Below, one piece after another: positions 1-8,787 of a stretch of DNA of 64,000 nt (position 1 is its first letter; every line of letters begins with the position of its first letter). The stretch is from assembly GCA_002102555.1 (NCBI GenBank), contig MCFL01000120.1, positions 1-64,000 of the forward strand, given 5' to 3'. Origin of the DNA: Catenaria anguillulae PL171 (Eukaryota; Blastocladiomycota; Blastocladiomycetes; Blastocladiales; Catenariaceae). Under the pieces are notes generated by a model. That model did not search any database. It saw only the letters and a program-made list of their open reading frames with translations, and was not told where the DNA came from. The position numbers and the translations under genes are program-made.

Positions 1-350
1 GCAGCTGGTCAATATGACCCGACCTTCCGGTCCGGTGTTATATGTAGGTGTACTCGAGCTCGCGACTCGTTATCACTACTTGCTCTTGCCTTGATTGATG
101 TGGCGGTGGCGCCGATACCAACAAGTGCTCAATATTAAGAACAAATATATACGTCACGTGAATCACTCATTGGAATGCTTTTGTTTGTGCTGCATGCATG
201 CCCATGCATGTGCGACTCTTGAGTTGCAGACATCGCGGTTGAGTCCCTGTGCGCATCTCTCTAGTAATACCGCCACCGCCACAGTAGCGCTTGTGCATAC
301 GCCGTGGAGCGAGCACCAGCAATCGTTGTAACATGGCTAGGCCGCCCAAC
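1..350. other. no gene seen
   Basis: No reading frame here looks coding. The stretch lies just downstream of the stop of the minus-strand gene that ends at 351 and probably holds its 3' untranslated region. Confidence 0.4.
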
Positions 351-1565
351 TCACTTCTCACCATTGCCGTCGTCCCCGTCTGACATGTCACTCGATCCGT
401 CTTGGTCCGAGCCGCTCTCACTGCCCTCTTCAGATTCACTTCCCTCGTCTTCCTCTTGTTGCTGATCTGGAAGGGTACGATGGTCAACCCATGCTTGCAG
501 CACATCTCGATACTCGATAAGAAACGGGTGCTCGGGATGTGCCTGCAATACTGGTCAACACGCAACGAATACAAAAGTCAGCCAACGGCGGCAATGAAAT
601 CAATGAACCAAAGGGGTAGAACACCACGCACACTCTTGACACGCACTCAATGCGCCGGCATACTCGCGCCGCAGCATAGGTACCAGCAGCTGCATTTGCT
701 CCTCTTCCGACAATCCCGCGACTGGCGCACGCCCGGGTTCCAGCAGTCCGGGGCGTTGTGCTGGAGGCGGTGAGCGTGCATTGGAGTTGTTGGAGCGATT
801 GGCGGGGCCGGACGTTGGGGTCGAGCGAGCATTGGAACGGCTGGTCAAGTTGGTGCCAGGTGTGGAACGGCGCCCGGTGGACGAAGAGGAGGATTGAGAT
901 ACGGGTGGGCGGCGAGAGGGTATGTCTGCACGGTCACTGGTGGGTTTGGACGTAGAGGGTTTGCGAGTGGTTGCAGAGATAGTCGGTTTGACAGTAGGAC
1001 GAGTTGTGGGATCATAAGATGCTGGTTTGGTTGGTTTAGGCGATTTTGATGGGTTTGACGCGTTTGTCAGGTTTGGTGCACTGCCGCCAACGCGGGAAGA
1101 GGTCGGCTTTGACGGCGCTGTTGCTCGTCCATAGATCTTGGCTGTTGATGGAATTTGAGATGTCTGCCTGCGTATTGCTGATGATGGAGTTGATGCCTTT
1201 GTGACGGTTGAAGCTGGTGTTGTTGCTGTTGCTGGCGAGCGCGTTCCATCCGCTGCGGTCAATCTTTTTGGGTTCCGACCTTCGGACTTTGAGCGTGGTC
1301 GATCCGCAGGCAACAACACGGTATCGTTCTTCTTGACGTTACCAGCACCCAGGGTATTGGATGTGGAGGTGCTTGGTGCCGGGGATGATCGGATGCGGCG
1401 AGGCGCAGAGGTGGGAGTGACCTTGACTTTGGTTGGTGATCGCAAATTGGACGCGACTCTCTTGGCAGCGCCGGGCGATGGCACTGGGCGGCCGGCGGCC
1501 GCCGGGGATACCGTGGATGAGCCAATATTGGGCTTGCCCTTGACTGTTTCATTGAGTGCCAACAT
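351..1565 (-). CDS. Ser/Thr/Pro-rich basic protein with helical C-terminus and acidic tail
   Basis: I model two exons: 1565-632 and 550-351, with a phase-1 intron whose donor is GTGCGT and acceptor CCAG. The product is 377 aa. Residues 1 to about 280 are low-complexity, basic and rich in Ser, Thr, Pro and Arg, so probably disordered. Residues of about 285-345 form two likely helices (LSEEEQMQLLVPMLRREYAG, then ACQELLQAHPEHPF across the splice), followed by an acidic Ser/Asp/Glu tail ending at the stop. The helix-pair-plus-acidic-tail layout faintly recalls vertebrate ERICH2, but this rests on memory of shape and not on alignment. The alternative acceptor two codons away gives a different, less acidic tail and was not chosen. 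Function unknown; the basic low-complexity region would suit microtubule or nucleic-acid binding. Confidence 0.6.
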
Positions 1566-2589
1566 TGTGGTTGTGGTCGTGGTTTAGTGTGTTGGACAAA
1601 CCAGGCATGATTCGCATGATGATGTCCGATGCAGGTTAGCATGTCAGCGGGCAATTACGAGCGATAGAACGACCATGAGTATTCGTTGCCTTTGCGTCGT
1701 CGCCTGTTAACTCCTCCGTCGATTTTCAGTACAACAAAGTCTGTGCAATGCGTGAGTTTCAGGGTTTACGAGCCCAATTCCTGGATGCCATTTCAAATGC
1801 TGCTGAGTGCAACGAACGGCCGGGGGCGGATGTCGTAGCCGGCGCGATTTTGCCCATCTCGGTATGTCGGCTTGGTTGCAAAGCGGCCCGCATAAACACG
1901 CCCCACGGACAATAAATGACAACATAGCTCCCCCCCCCTGTGATGTGTACACATGTGGCGACACTTTCGGATGCGTTGTCTTGTCAAATGCATTGCCCTT
2001 GTCCATGAGTCCAATGACTTCCCAACATTCCCGACGGAATCGTGTTTCGCCAAATACGTCGGTTGATGGAGAAAAATACTTGACTCGAGTGGCGGCATGA
2101 ATGCGCGCCCAGCATCAAGGTAGTATTCCGCAGTTCTGATTTCATGTCGCCATGGTTTCTCGATACTTGCCTGGCAAATGCTTGCCCAACCAACAAGTTG
2201 CACCCAAAGCATTCTCTCATACATAGATTCTTCTCACACACACACTACTCCGGCAGCTCGTTGGCTTGGCCATTATACTCCCAGCCACCTCGTGCATTCC
2301 GGCCGATTTTCATTTCGCCGTTCACCTGCTCTGGCGTCTTAACCCTCCACGGCTGGTGACCTCGGGCATCCCTACGACAACGTTGGTGCATCTTGCGGAC
2401 TCCTCGCTGCAGTATGCCCTCAATGTCTCGCCGCTCCATGCCCAACCTCACTGTTTCACAAATTCTGATGTGAACCTTATCGTAGGTCACTCGCTAGAGT
2501 GCTCAGGTCTCCTGCTTGCGCGATCCACGCCTGTAACCCATTCAAGTCCTCACGCATTCGATCGAGGCCCTTATCTGCGAGACACTTCC
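1566..2589. other. intergenic, no supported gene
   Basis: Several overlapping short frames exist on both strands, but none has a conserved motif or convincing codon use. The region separates the promoter of the minus-strand gene starting at 1565 from the pseudogene that follows. Confidence 0.4.
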
Positions 2590-3684
2590 CGACTCCTCGC
2601 CCTCCTCGCCCCCGCTCGCCATCTTCGATTCTTCAACATGCTGAAACCAAGCTCTCATTCGTTCGTGTACTCTGACGATTTCGACGACAAGACCACGCCA
2701 ATCGATTGTCTGGTAGCGGTCTCGTCAAAGAAACTTTGCCGCCTTATTCTAGTTCAACAGGAGTTCATCAAATCCGTGGTTCTGTCGTCGGCCATACCAG
2801 AGCCGTGACATGCAAACAAGAGCACGCCGCCGGAATCTATCCCGTTGTTGGCCGATCTTTGGCCCATGCTGGAATCGCCGGTCTTATACAAGGTGTGCGA
2901 TGCGGAAAAGATCAGCGTGTGATTTCCATCATTTGTTGGATTTGCTGCCGTTCGAGATGAGCATTGGCCCATTGGGCATGCCTCACGGGTTGTTTGCCCA
3001 CGGTACTTGGCGACGGGCAACCTGGCAGACACAGAAGTGTTGTTGAAGGAATCCCGGATCGAGTTTGATGCTGCCATGAACTGTGCGCGTGCGTCATTGG
3101 CAGTCGAGACCAAGGCGCGTACCGATGTGTCGGGCGGCACAGTCGAGAGCGAGACCAAAGACGACCTCGACGACGGGGACGAGCTTGAAGAGGATTACGA
3201 CATCGATTCGATGGCCGCTCGGGTGGCCTACTTTGGCTTCACCAACCTGTACATTCCCAACTGGCTCCAAGTCGAGCTCTGCGGCGCTCATGGACGTCTC
3301 AGCGCCGCGCGCGGAAAAGTGGACCATCATGACCAACCGTTTCCCAATCATGGGCCCTTGGGCCGACAGCGTTCTCGACCTCTTTACGAGCCTCGAAACC
3401 CACGCTATGTCTCGGCTTTCGTTTGCATATAAGCACGGAAAGATGCATGTTGCCCGTACAGTTCTGGATTGCGACATCCTTCCGGTGGGCGGCCAGCGAC
3501 GTGTCAAACTGGGCGGGGATCTCCCATCGTGTTTATCAAGGTCGATGGCAAATATCAACTGGACAAGGAGTTTGCGTTTGAATGTGCATCTATTGCGATT
3601 GAATTCGCGTATCTTGCGGACATTTCAACCAAGACGCGCCTGATGTCATGTGGGTCGAGCCGCTTGGATTGCTTGTGCATGTGA
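2590..3684 (+). pseudogene. frameshifted remnant of a protein-coding gene, family unknown
   Basis: Protein-like sequence is present but jumps between two frames. About 2821-2880 (ESIPLLADLWPMLESP) reads in one frame and hits a TGA. About 2886-3006 (LLDLLPFEMSIGPLGMPHG) reads in another. About 3007-3264 (TGNLADTEVLLKESRIEFD, then an Asp/Glu-rich run and AYFGFTNLYIPNWLQ) returns to the first. About 3268-3530 (EKWTIMTNRFPIMGPWADSV) is in the second again, and about 3520-3684 (KYQLDKEFAFECASIAIEF) is back in the first. Intervals between switches are too short for introns. The order and spacing suit one original gene with several small indels. The N-terminal part faintly resembles a BTB-type fold, but I cannot name the family. 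Assembly indel errors would give the same picture. Confidence 0.45.
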
Positions 3685-4174
3685 TTTGGGGCTAAGGCAA
3701 CGACTCCGTCGCCTTGGCGCGTGTTGAGCTTGATAAAGGGGGTCTAATGGTAAGTGGGAGGTACGAGGCGGAGGGCGTTGTGGATTGGGAGGCGGCCAAA
3801 GTTGGGTGGGATTGGAGGGCGAGGTGGCTAGGGTCGAGTCCGAGAGGGAGGGTGCAGCGAGTGGCCAGGTGACTCGATGGGTACCATGTTTTGATTGGCA
3901 TGAAGCTATTTCCACAGGTTTATAACTTGCAGTTGGACCTGGCGGGTTGACGCCTCCAGGTAGCCGCGGCCAACGTAACACATTGTGATGAATCGTGTCT
4001 GTATATTTCGAAGAATGTGGTAAAGGTGATTTGCGAGATGGTGGGTGATGAAAGCAAAACAACAATTGAGAAAGACAAGGTGTGGGCACAAAGCCCTTGA
4101 GCCTGTCAACAAGCAACATGAATCAAGACGCATACTGCGTCGCATCTGGCGGAAACGACCACTACTCGTAACGA
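3685..4174. other. intergenic
   Basis: No convincing gene. It holds the 3' flank of the minus-strand membrane protein, and possibly further spliced exons of it: a GTAGTC sequence sits exactly at its TAG stop, so a donor there cannot be excluded. Confidence 0.35.
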
Positions 4175-4915
4175 CTACCTTGACGATGCAAACCCACCAC
4201 CTACGCCCGAATCTGCCCTCGTCATGGTCACAGATGACGGCAACGGTGGCATGGGCGGCATGTCCGACATTGGTCGCCAAGCAGCAGCCGGCTGTACAAT
4301 CGAACCACCACCGGCACCACTCGAGCTCGCTCCATCGGCTGGCGTAAAGAGCGACGACGTTAGCCCAGACGACAATCTCGGTTGGTAAGCGCCGCTTGAC
4401 GCTAAGCTTGCTCTATCAGAATCTGCACTGAAGCTATTGTTTGCCGCATTTGCCGCCGCCACCACGGTCTGCATGTTTGTCTGCTGCTTTGCCAAGAGCT
4501 CCTGCATGTGCTGATGATGGCGCTGCGATTTGGCTCGGCGGACCGTCGTGAGCATCCGGCCGAGCTTTTGTGCGGTCGATGGGCGCTTGCCGTTGGACGG
4601 GGAATAGGCGGCAGAAGTGGTGCTAATGGAAAGCGAGTGTCCTGGGTCGGCAAACTCATCGTATGGCTGCATGTGGCCGCGCCCCAGGGTGGCGGCGGAA
4701 CCCGTTGGGCGGCGCGAGAGGGTGATGTTTGGGTTTGGATCGGGCTTTTCGGCGGGCGGGAAGAGGCGATAGAAGGTGGAGCGTGTGAGGTAGAGGGTCA
4801 GGAGGAGGAGGGCGATGGACGCGACGAGGCCGCCCAGCTGGATGGGAAGCGTGAGCGACACCTTGAAGGTGAGCGGGACCGCGTCGTTGATCGGGGGGCC
4901 GAATGATGTCGCCAT
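4175..4915 (-). CDS. single-pass membrane protein with Ser/Gly-rich cytoplasmic tail
   Basis: Single-exon frame of 246 aa from the ATG at 4915; the frame is open upstream to 4957 but only with TTG. A short polar N-terminus is followed by one hydrophobic helix at about residues 23-46 (GGLVASIALLLLTLYL), then FYRLFPPAEKP and a long basic/Ser-rich tail with a possible short helix rich in His and Gln (about 140-165). No signal peptidase site is apparent, so this is probably a signal-anchored protein. Family not recognised. The TAG stop overlaps a possible GTAGTC donor, so the C-terminus may be incomplete. It lies head to head with the KH-domain gene at 5722. Confidence 0.55.
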   Translation of the reverse strand: MATSFGPPINDAVPLTFKVSLTLPIQLGGLVASIALLLLTLYLTRSTFYRLFPPAEKPDPNPNITLSRRPTGSAATLGRGHMQPYDEFADPGHSLSISTTSAAYSPSNGKRPSTAQKLGRMLTTVRRAKSQRHHQHMQELLAKQQTNMQTVVAAANAANNSFSADSDRASLASSGAYQPRLSSGLTSSLFTPADGASSSGAGGGSIVQPAAAWRPMSDMPPMPPLPSSVTMTRADSGVGGGFASSR

Positions 4916-5721
4916 GCTGATGTTAACGGGCCGCTTTGCTATTGATCGGCTTCGCAATGTATTAACTTAAACCTGCCATGCGTGGTGGCCGGTGGGCAGC
5001 GTCGCTTTGGCTGTTGGATTGCCAGCGATGGGAACAACACGTTGAGTACTATCATGAGCGAAAGGCACACAGCAGATCGACGGACCCGACCCACAGCCTG
5101 GACATTGAATTCGAACCACAAACAGCACAAACATTGTAAAACTTCTGTTGACACTCTTTGCACTCCCGCCCAGCGACTCACTTTGAGCAAAGGTACGCAC
5201 TTGCTGTCTTCATCACATTCTACCCGTGGTATGCCCTCCATCTCTTGGTTTTGTCGGCCTCCGCCCCATTCCCTGGCGGCTTCTGTGGCAGTAAAGTTGT
5301 TGAGCCTCCACCCCCTGTGCCGTTTCCGTCACCCACGTCGCCGTGACCTGTCAACCATATCGTTCGCTGCATTTCTACTCGCACTCCCTCACTGATCCCA
5401 TCCTCTTCCTGCCCGTCTTCCAGTCGTCTTCTCGCTCGGCCCCAGTCGTAGTTCCAACCCAATCAACCCACGATCCCCAGCCCAACCTCACCCAACCCAA
5501 TCCAACCTGGTCCCGGTCCTCACTGCATTACCTGCGCGCTTCCTTGACTTGAAACCCACCCCATCCGGTCTCACTGTCGATTCCGCCTCCGCTCAACAAG
5601 CCCTTGATTGCCAATCTTGCCGATTCGCCCGTCCCACCTACCGTCACGTTCACGTTGATCCGCTTCTTGGCTTGGCTTGACCTAACCTCTGCATCAAAAA
5701 TTTTCAATCACAATCACCATC
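4916..5721. promoter_or_regulatory. shared upstream region between divergent genes
   Basis: About 800 bases separate the start codons of the minus-strand membrane protein and the plus-strand KH gene. The part next to the KH gene (about 5220-5720) is strongly pyrimidine-rich on the plus strand, with repeated CCAACC and CAACCC units, as expected for a long fungal 5' untranslated region. No coding sequence seen. Confidence 0.4.
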
Positions 5722-7089
5722 ATGGCCGATTCCAGCACCTATGACGCCAACCCGGCCTCTCCACGCGACCGTGACCGCGACCGTCCCGCCATGGGCCACC
5801 ACCCGGCGGGCGCCTCGGCCAACGCAGGCACCACAGGCGGCGGCAGCATCGAAGACCGGTCACGCTCGCCCGGCGCGCCGCCTCTCCGCCCCGACATTGG
5901 CGGCAACGGCCTTCCCTTGCAAGCACCCCCGCGTCAGCACAATTTCCAAAGCCACAACAACCATCACCAAGGCGGCGGCGGTCCCACGGGTGCCGGTGGA
6001 CATGTGATTCCAGCCAACCCGGACCATTTGACGCTTCGCGCGCTCGTCACGACCAAGGAAGCTGGCGTGGTGATTGGCAAGCAAGGCGCAAACATCAAGT
6101 CGATTCGCGAAGACTCGAACGCACGCATCAACATTTCCGAACACGTCCAGGGCGTGCACGAGCGCATCTTGTCCATCACGGGCGCCATCGAGGAGGTGGC
6201 CAAGGCGTATGCGCAAGTGTCGCGCAACTTGAATGCCGGCGACTTGAGAACGGCCACGCCCGATGCCGTCGAGGCGACCCCGTTGACGATTCGGTTCTTG
6301 ATCCCAAACTCGCGCATGGGCAGTGTCATTGGTAAAGGTGGAGCGAGGATCAAGGAGATTCAGGACGAGAGTAACGCTCGGTTGGCCGCTCAGCCAACGC
6401 CCTTGCCCAACTCGCACGACCGCATTCTGGAAATGATTGGCGTGCCCGACGCCATTCACATTGCCACTTATCACATGCTCGTGACCATCAAGGAGCACTC
6501 TGACCGGCCCCTCAACGACCGCCCGTACCGCCCCGAGTATGGTGTCGGCGGCAACAGTGGCGGTCCGCATGGCGGCGGCGGATACCACCAGCCGCAGATG
6601 CAAGGCGGTGGTGGCCACATGCAAGGCGGCGGATACGGCGGCGGTAACCCAGGTGGGTCGTCGTACTATGCCCCCCAGGGCCAAGGCCAAGGCCAGTACT
6701 ATACCCCGCAGCAGCCTCAGGCGCACTATGGCGGCGGCGGCCAAGGCCAAGGTGGCTACAACAACAACCAGCAGCAGTACCAGCCACCCCAAATCGCCAA
6801 CGGGCCTACCGACACGCGCACGTTTTATTGTCCCGCCAACAAGGTCGGGTCTATGATTGGCCGCGGTGGCCAAAAGATCAACCGCATTCGCACCGAGTCT
6901 GGGTGTCGCATCAATGTTGAGGATGCCCGTGGCGAGCGCGGCGATCGCCCGTTTGTCGTGACTGGGCCCGCACATGCGGTCGAGAGAGCGATTGCCACCT
7001 TAGAGCAGGCGTTGAGGCGCGAGTTGAAGAGGGATGAGGAGGCTTTGAAGGCCGGTGGCGGTGTCGGTGGTGGCGCGGCCATGCAATAA
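5722..7089 (+). CDS. triple KH-domain RNA-binding protein (PCBP/hnRNP K type)
   Basis: Intronless frame of 455 aa ending in TAA. Three KH domains are clear, each with its GXXG loop: KH1 at about residues 99-165 (VVIGKQGANIKSI), KH2 about 192-258 (GSVIGKGGARIKEI) and KH3 about 371-437 (GSMIGRGGQKINRI). The domains sit two together plus one after a long Gly/Gln/Tyr-rich linker (about 270-365), the arrangement of hnRNP K, poly(C)-binding proteins and fission-yeast Rnc1. Such proteins bind C- or U-rich single-stranded RNA and control mRNA stability and translation. The linker is prion-like and may drive granule formation (inference). The first about 95 residues are disordered with an Asp/Arg repeat. 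Confidence 0.95.
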   Translation: MADSSTYDANPASPRDRDRDRPAMGHHPAGASANAGTTGGGSIEDRSRSPGAPPLRPDIGGNGLPLQAPPRQHNFQSHNNHHQGGGGPTGAGGHVIPANPDHLTLRALVTTKEAGVVIGKQGANIKSIREDSNARINISEHVQGVHERILSITGAIEEVAKAYAQVSRNLNAGDLRTATPDAVEATPLTIRFLIPNSRMGSVIGKGGARIKEIQDESNARLAAQPTPLPNSHDRILEMIGVPDAIHIATYHMLVTIKEHSDRPLNDRPYRPEYGVGGNSGGPHGGGGYHQPQMQGGGGHMQGGGYGGGNPGGSSYYAPQGQGQGQYYTPQQPQAHYGGGGQGQGGYNNNQQQYQPPQIANGPTDTRTFYCPANKVGSMIGRGGQKINRIRTESGCRINVEDARGERGDRPFVVTGPAHAVERAIATLEQALRRELKRDEEALKAGGGVGGGAAMQ

Positions 7090-7294
7090 TGTGAGATGTT
7101 TGTGGGATCCATGTTGTTTTTGTGTCCCTTTCGTTGACTTTGTTTCTTGTCTAAATGTGATTTGTACTCCGGTTTGTGCTGTTTTTGGGTTGGATCCATT
7201 TGTCTTTTTCGGTGCACATTTATCGTTGATATACATATGCTAACAAGCACAATTGATGGACATGCCATGGTTTGACTTTATTTGAACCTCTCGC

Positions 7295-8242
7295 TTATGT
7301 TCGTGAATAGGTGCCTTGCACAAAAAACTTTTCCGCATCCGACGTCCCTGTGCTCTCCTTTTTCTTGTACAAGCTGGCAATCGCTGCCGATTGCTGAGCA
7401 CCGACGGCAGACCTAGACGGAATCGCAGGTAAACTCATGTTGATGTTGGCCGCCGGATCCACAACAGTCGAAGGTGCCGTGCTGCTGCTTGATGTTTTTG
7501 CCTTCTTGGATGCCGATGACGTTGCCTCACCTTTGGCTGATCCTGACGCCTCGGCCTTGCGCTTTTTGCTTGCACTCTTTTCCTTCTTCTTTGCTGCCGC
7601 CTCGGCGGCCTGCCTGGCAACCATCCGTTCAACCAATCCGGGCAATTCGTCTTGGCCGGGATTCAACGGAATCAACTCGGTTTCCACGTCAAACGCCCTT
7701 GTGCACACTGGACACTCTGCCCTTGTCCCCTCCGCTACAGCAGCCACCACGCCATCGGCGCCCACGCCTGCCCCCACCGACGGAACCAGTTCCCGAAGGC
7801 CCGCTAGTGACATGACGTGCCCACAGGTACGCAGGTACACAAACCTGTGCCGCCCATTGAGCGGGCGGCCAGTCAATGGACATGCAAACTGCGGCTTGTG
7901 TGCATTGTCTGCCTCGGTCCCGTCGTCTTGCACATTGTCGGACGACATCTTTGTGAGCTCAAGCGTCGTCACATCCTTGAGACTCTTGATATGTTTGACC
8001 TCGTCTATGCCGTCAGTCGCAGTCGCATCACCTGCCCGCCGGTCCAAAAGGTGCTTGACAATGGCTTCGCGGTTGTACAACTTGCCCAGGTCGTCGGCGA
8101 CAATCGGCGCGCTCAGGCGTTCCTTGGTGAGCGAGCAGTAGTAGAGAGCCAGGGCGGCCAGGAGCGAAGGATCGTGTTTGACTGCACGCACTTTGGATTT
8201 GACGAGCTCGTCGCGCCGTGGGATGGAGCCACCGTCTGCGCC
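7295..8242 (-). CDS. rtf2: replication termination factor 2 homologue (Rtf2)
   Basis: The main exon runs 8242-7295 and encodes about 315 aa. It opens with GADGGSIPRRDELVKS, which matches the conserved Rtf2 N-terminus after its initial Met, and is preceded by a CTAG acceptor. The start codon must lie in a tiny upstream exon, perhaps a lone ATG at 8394-8392 followed by GT; this is unresolved. Next come LSAPIVADDLGKLYNREAI, then the degenerate C2HC2-type RING: FACPLTGRPLNGRHRF, TCGHVMS and ECPVCTRAF. The C-terminus is Lys/Ala/Ser-rich and includes SKKRKAEASG, a probable nuclear signal. Rtf2 proteins act at the nuclear replisome, where fork pausing and replication termination are controlled, and also affect splicing. 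A long acidic insert sits in the RING region. Confidence 0.9.
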   Translation of the reverse strand, partial: GADGGSIPRRDELVKSKVRAVKHDPSLLAALALYYCSLTKERLSAPIVADDLGKLYNREAIVKHLLDRRAGDATATDGIDEVKHIKSLKDVTTLELTKMSSDNVQDDGTEADNAHKPQFACPLTGRPLNGRHRFVYLRTCGHVMSLAGLRELVPSVGAGVGADGVVAAVAEGTRAECPVCTRAFDVETELIPLNPGQDELPGLVERMVARQAAEAAAKKKEKSASKKRKAEASGSAKGEATSSASKKAKTSSSSTAPSTVVDPAANINMSLPAIPSRSAVGAQQSAAIASLYKKKESTGTSDAEKFFVQGTYSRT

Positions 8243-8787
8243 CTAGCGTTGGGTGACGGAGGAACGTGCGTGTGAGATTTGGGTGTCATTTGTCGTGGAG
8301 TCATTTGCATGCGAGGAAGGGTCGGGCGGCAGCGATGTCGGTTTTGACGGCCGCGCCCAGTCCGAAGTAGTATCATGGTCGGAATACAGACCATTTTGAG
8401 TGAATTGCGATGAGTTTAGGGTAGATTCAGGGGTGACAGCTAATGCATGGTATGTCTCATTCATCGTAATCATCGACATCTGGTACGGAATGGTTGGCAG
8501 CGTCCGATGGCGGTGATGGATCGGCGAACCACGCCATCGCACAAAGAAACGCGTCAACCCACACAAGCGCTGCATGTGCTTGTGTGATGCTAGAATGTGC
8601 CAACGGTGTGCGAAATTTCACTGATGACGGACGGCCGTGGCCCGAGAAATAGAAGCCTTGCAAGGGACATGACCATGAACACCAACAACAAAGTCGGGGC
8701 AATTGATACGCGGCCCAAGGCCATGCCGTCGAGGCTTTTTAAGTCGGCGTGTGCTTTCCCAGGTCCGCTACCTTTGTTGAAGAACCC
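8243..8787. other. 5' end of Rtf2 and intergenic region
   Basis: Contains the intron and unresolved first exon of the minus-strand Rtf2 gene and the upstream region of the helical-repeat gene starting at 8788. No other coding sequence is supported. Confidence 0.4.

Noticed and set aside
167-574. Alternative frame for the last exon of the first gene
   Set aside because: It needs a different acceptor and yields a basic tail without pattern, whereas the chosen frame gives a helix and a clean acidic tail ending at a stop.
2806-2922. In-frame TGA codons as selenocysteine or readthrough
   Set aside because: The same region also changes frame repeatedly, which recoding does not explain; no SECIS-like structure was evident. 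Pseudogene or assembly error is simpler.
5860-6975. 371-codon minus-strand frame opposite the KH gene
   Set aside because: Antisense shadow of a gene with three unmistakable KH domains; hydrophobic texture comes from reverse-complemented Gly/Gln codons.
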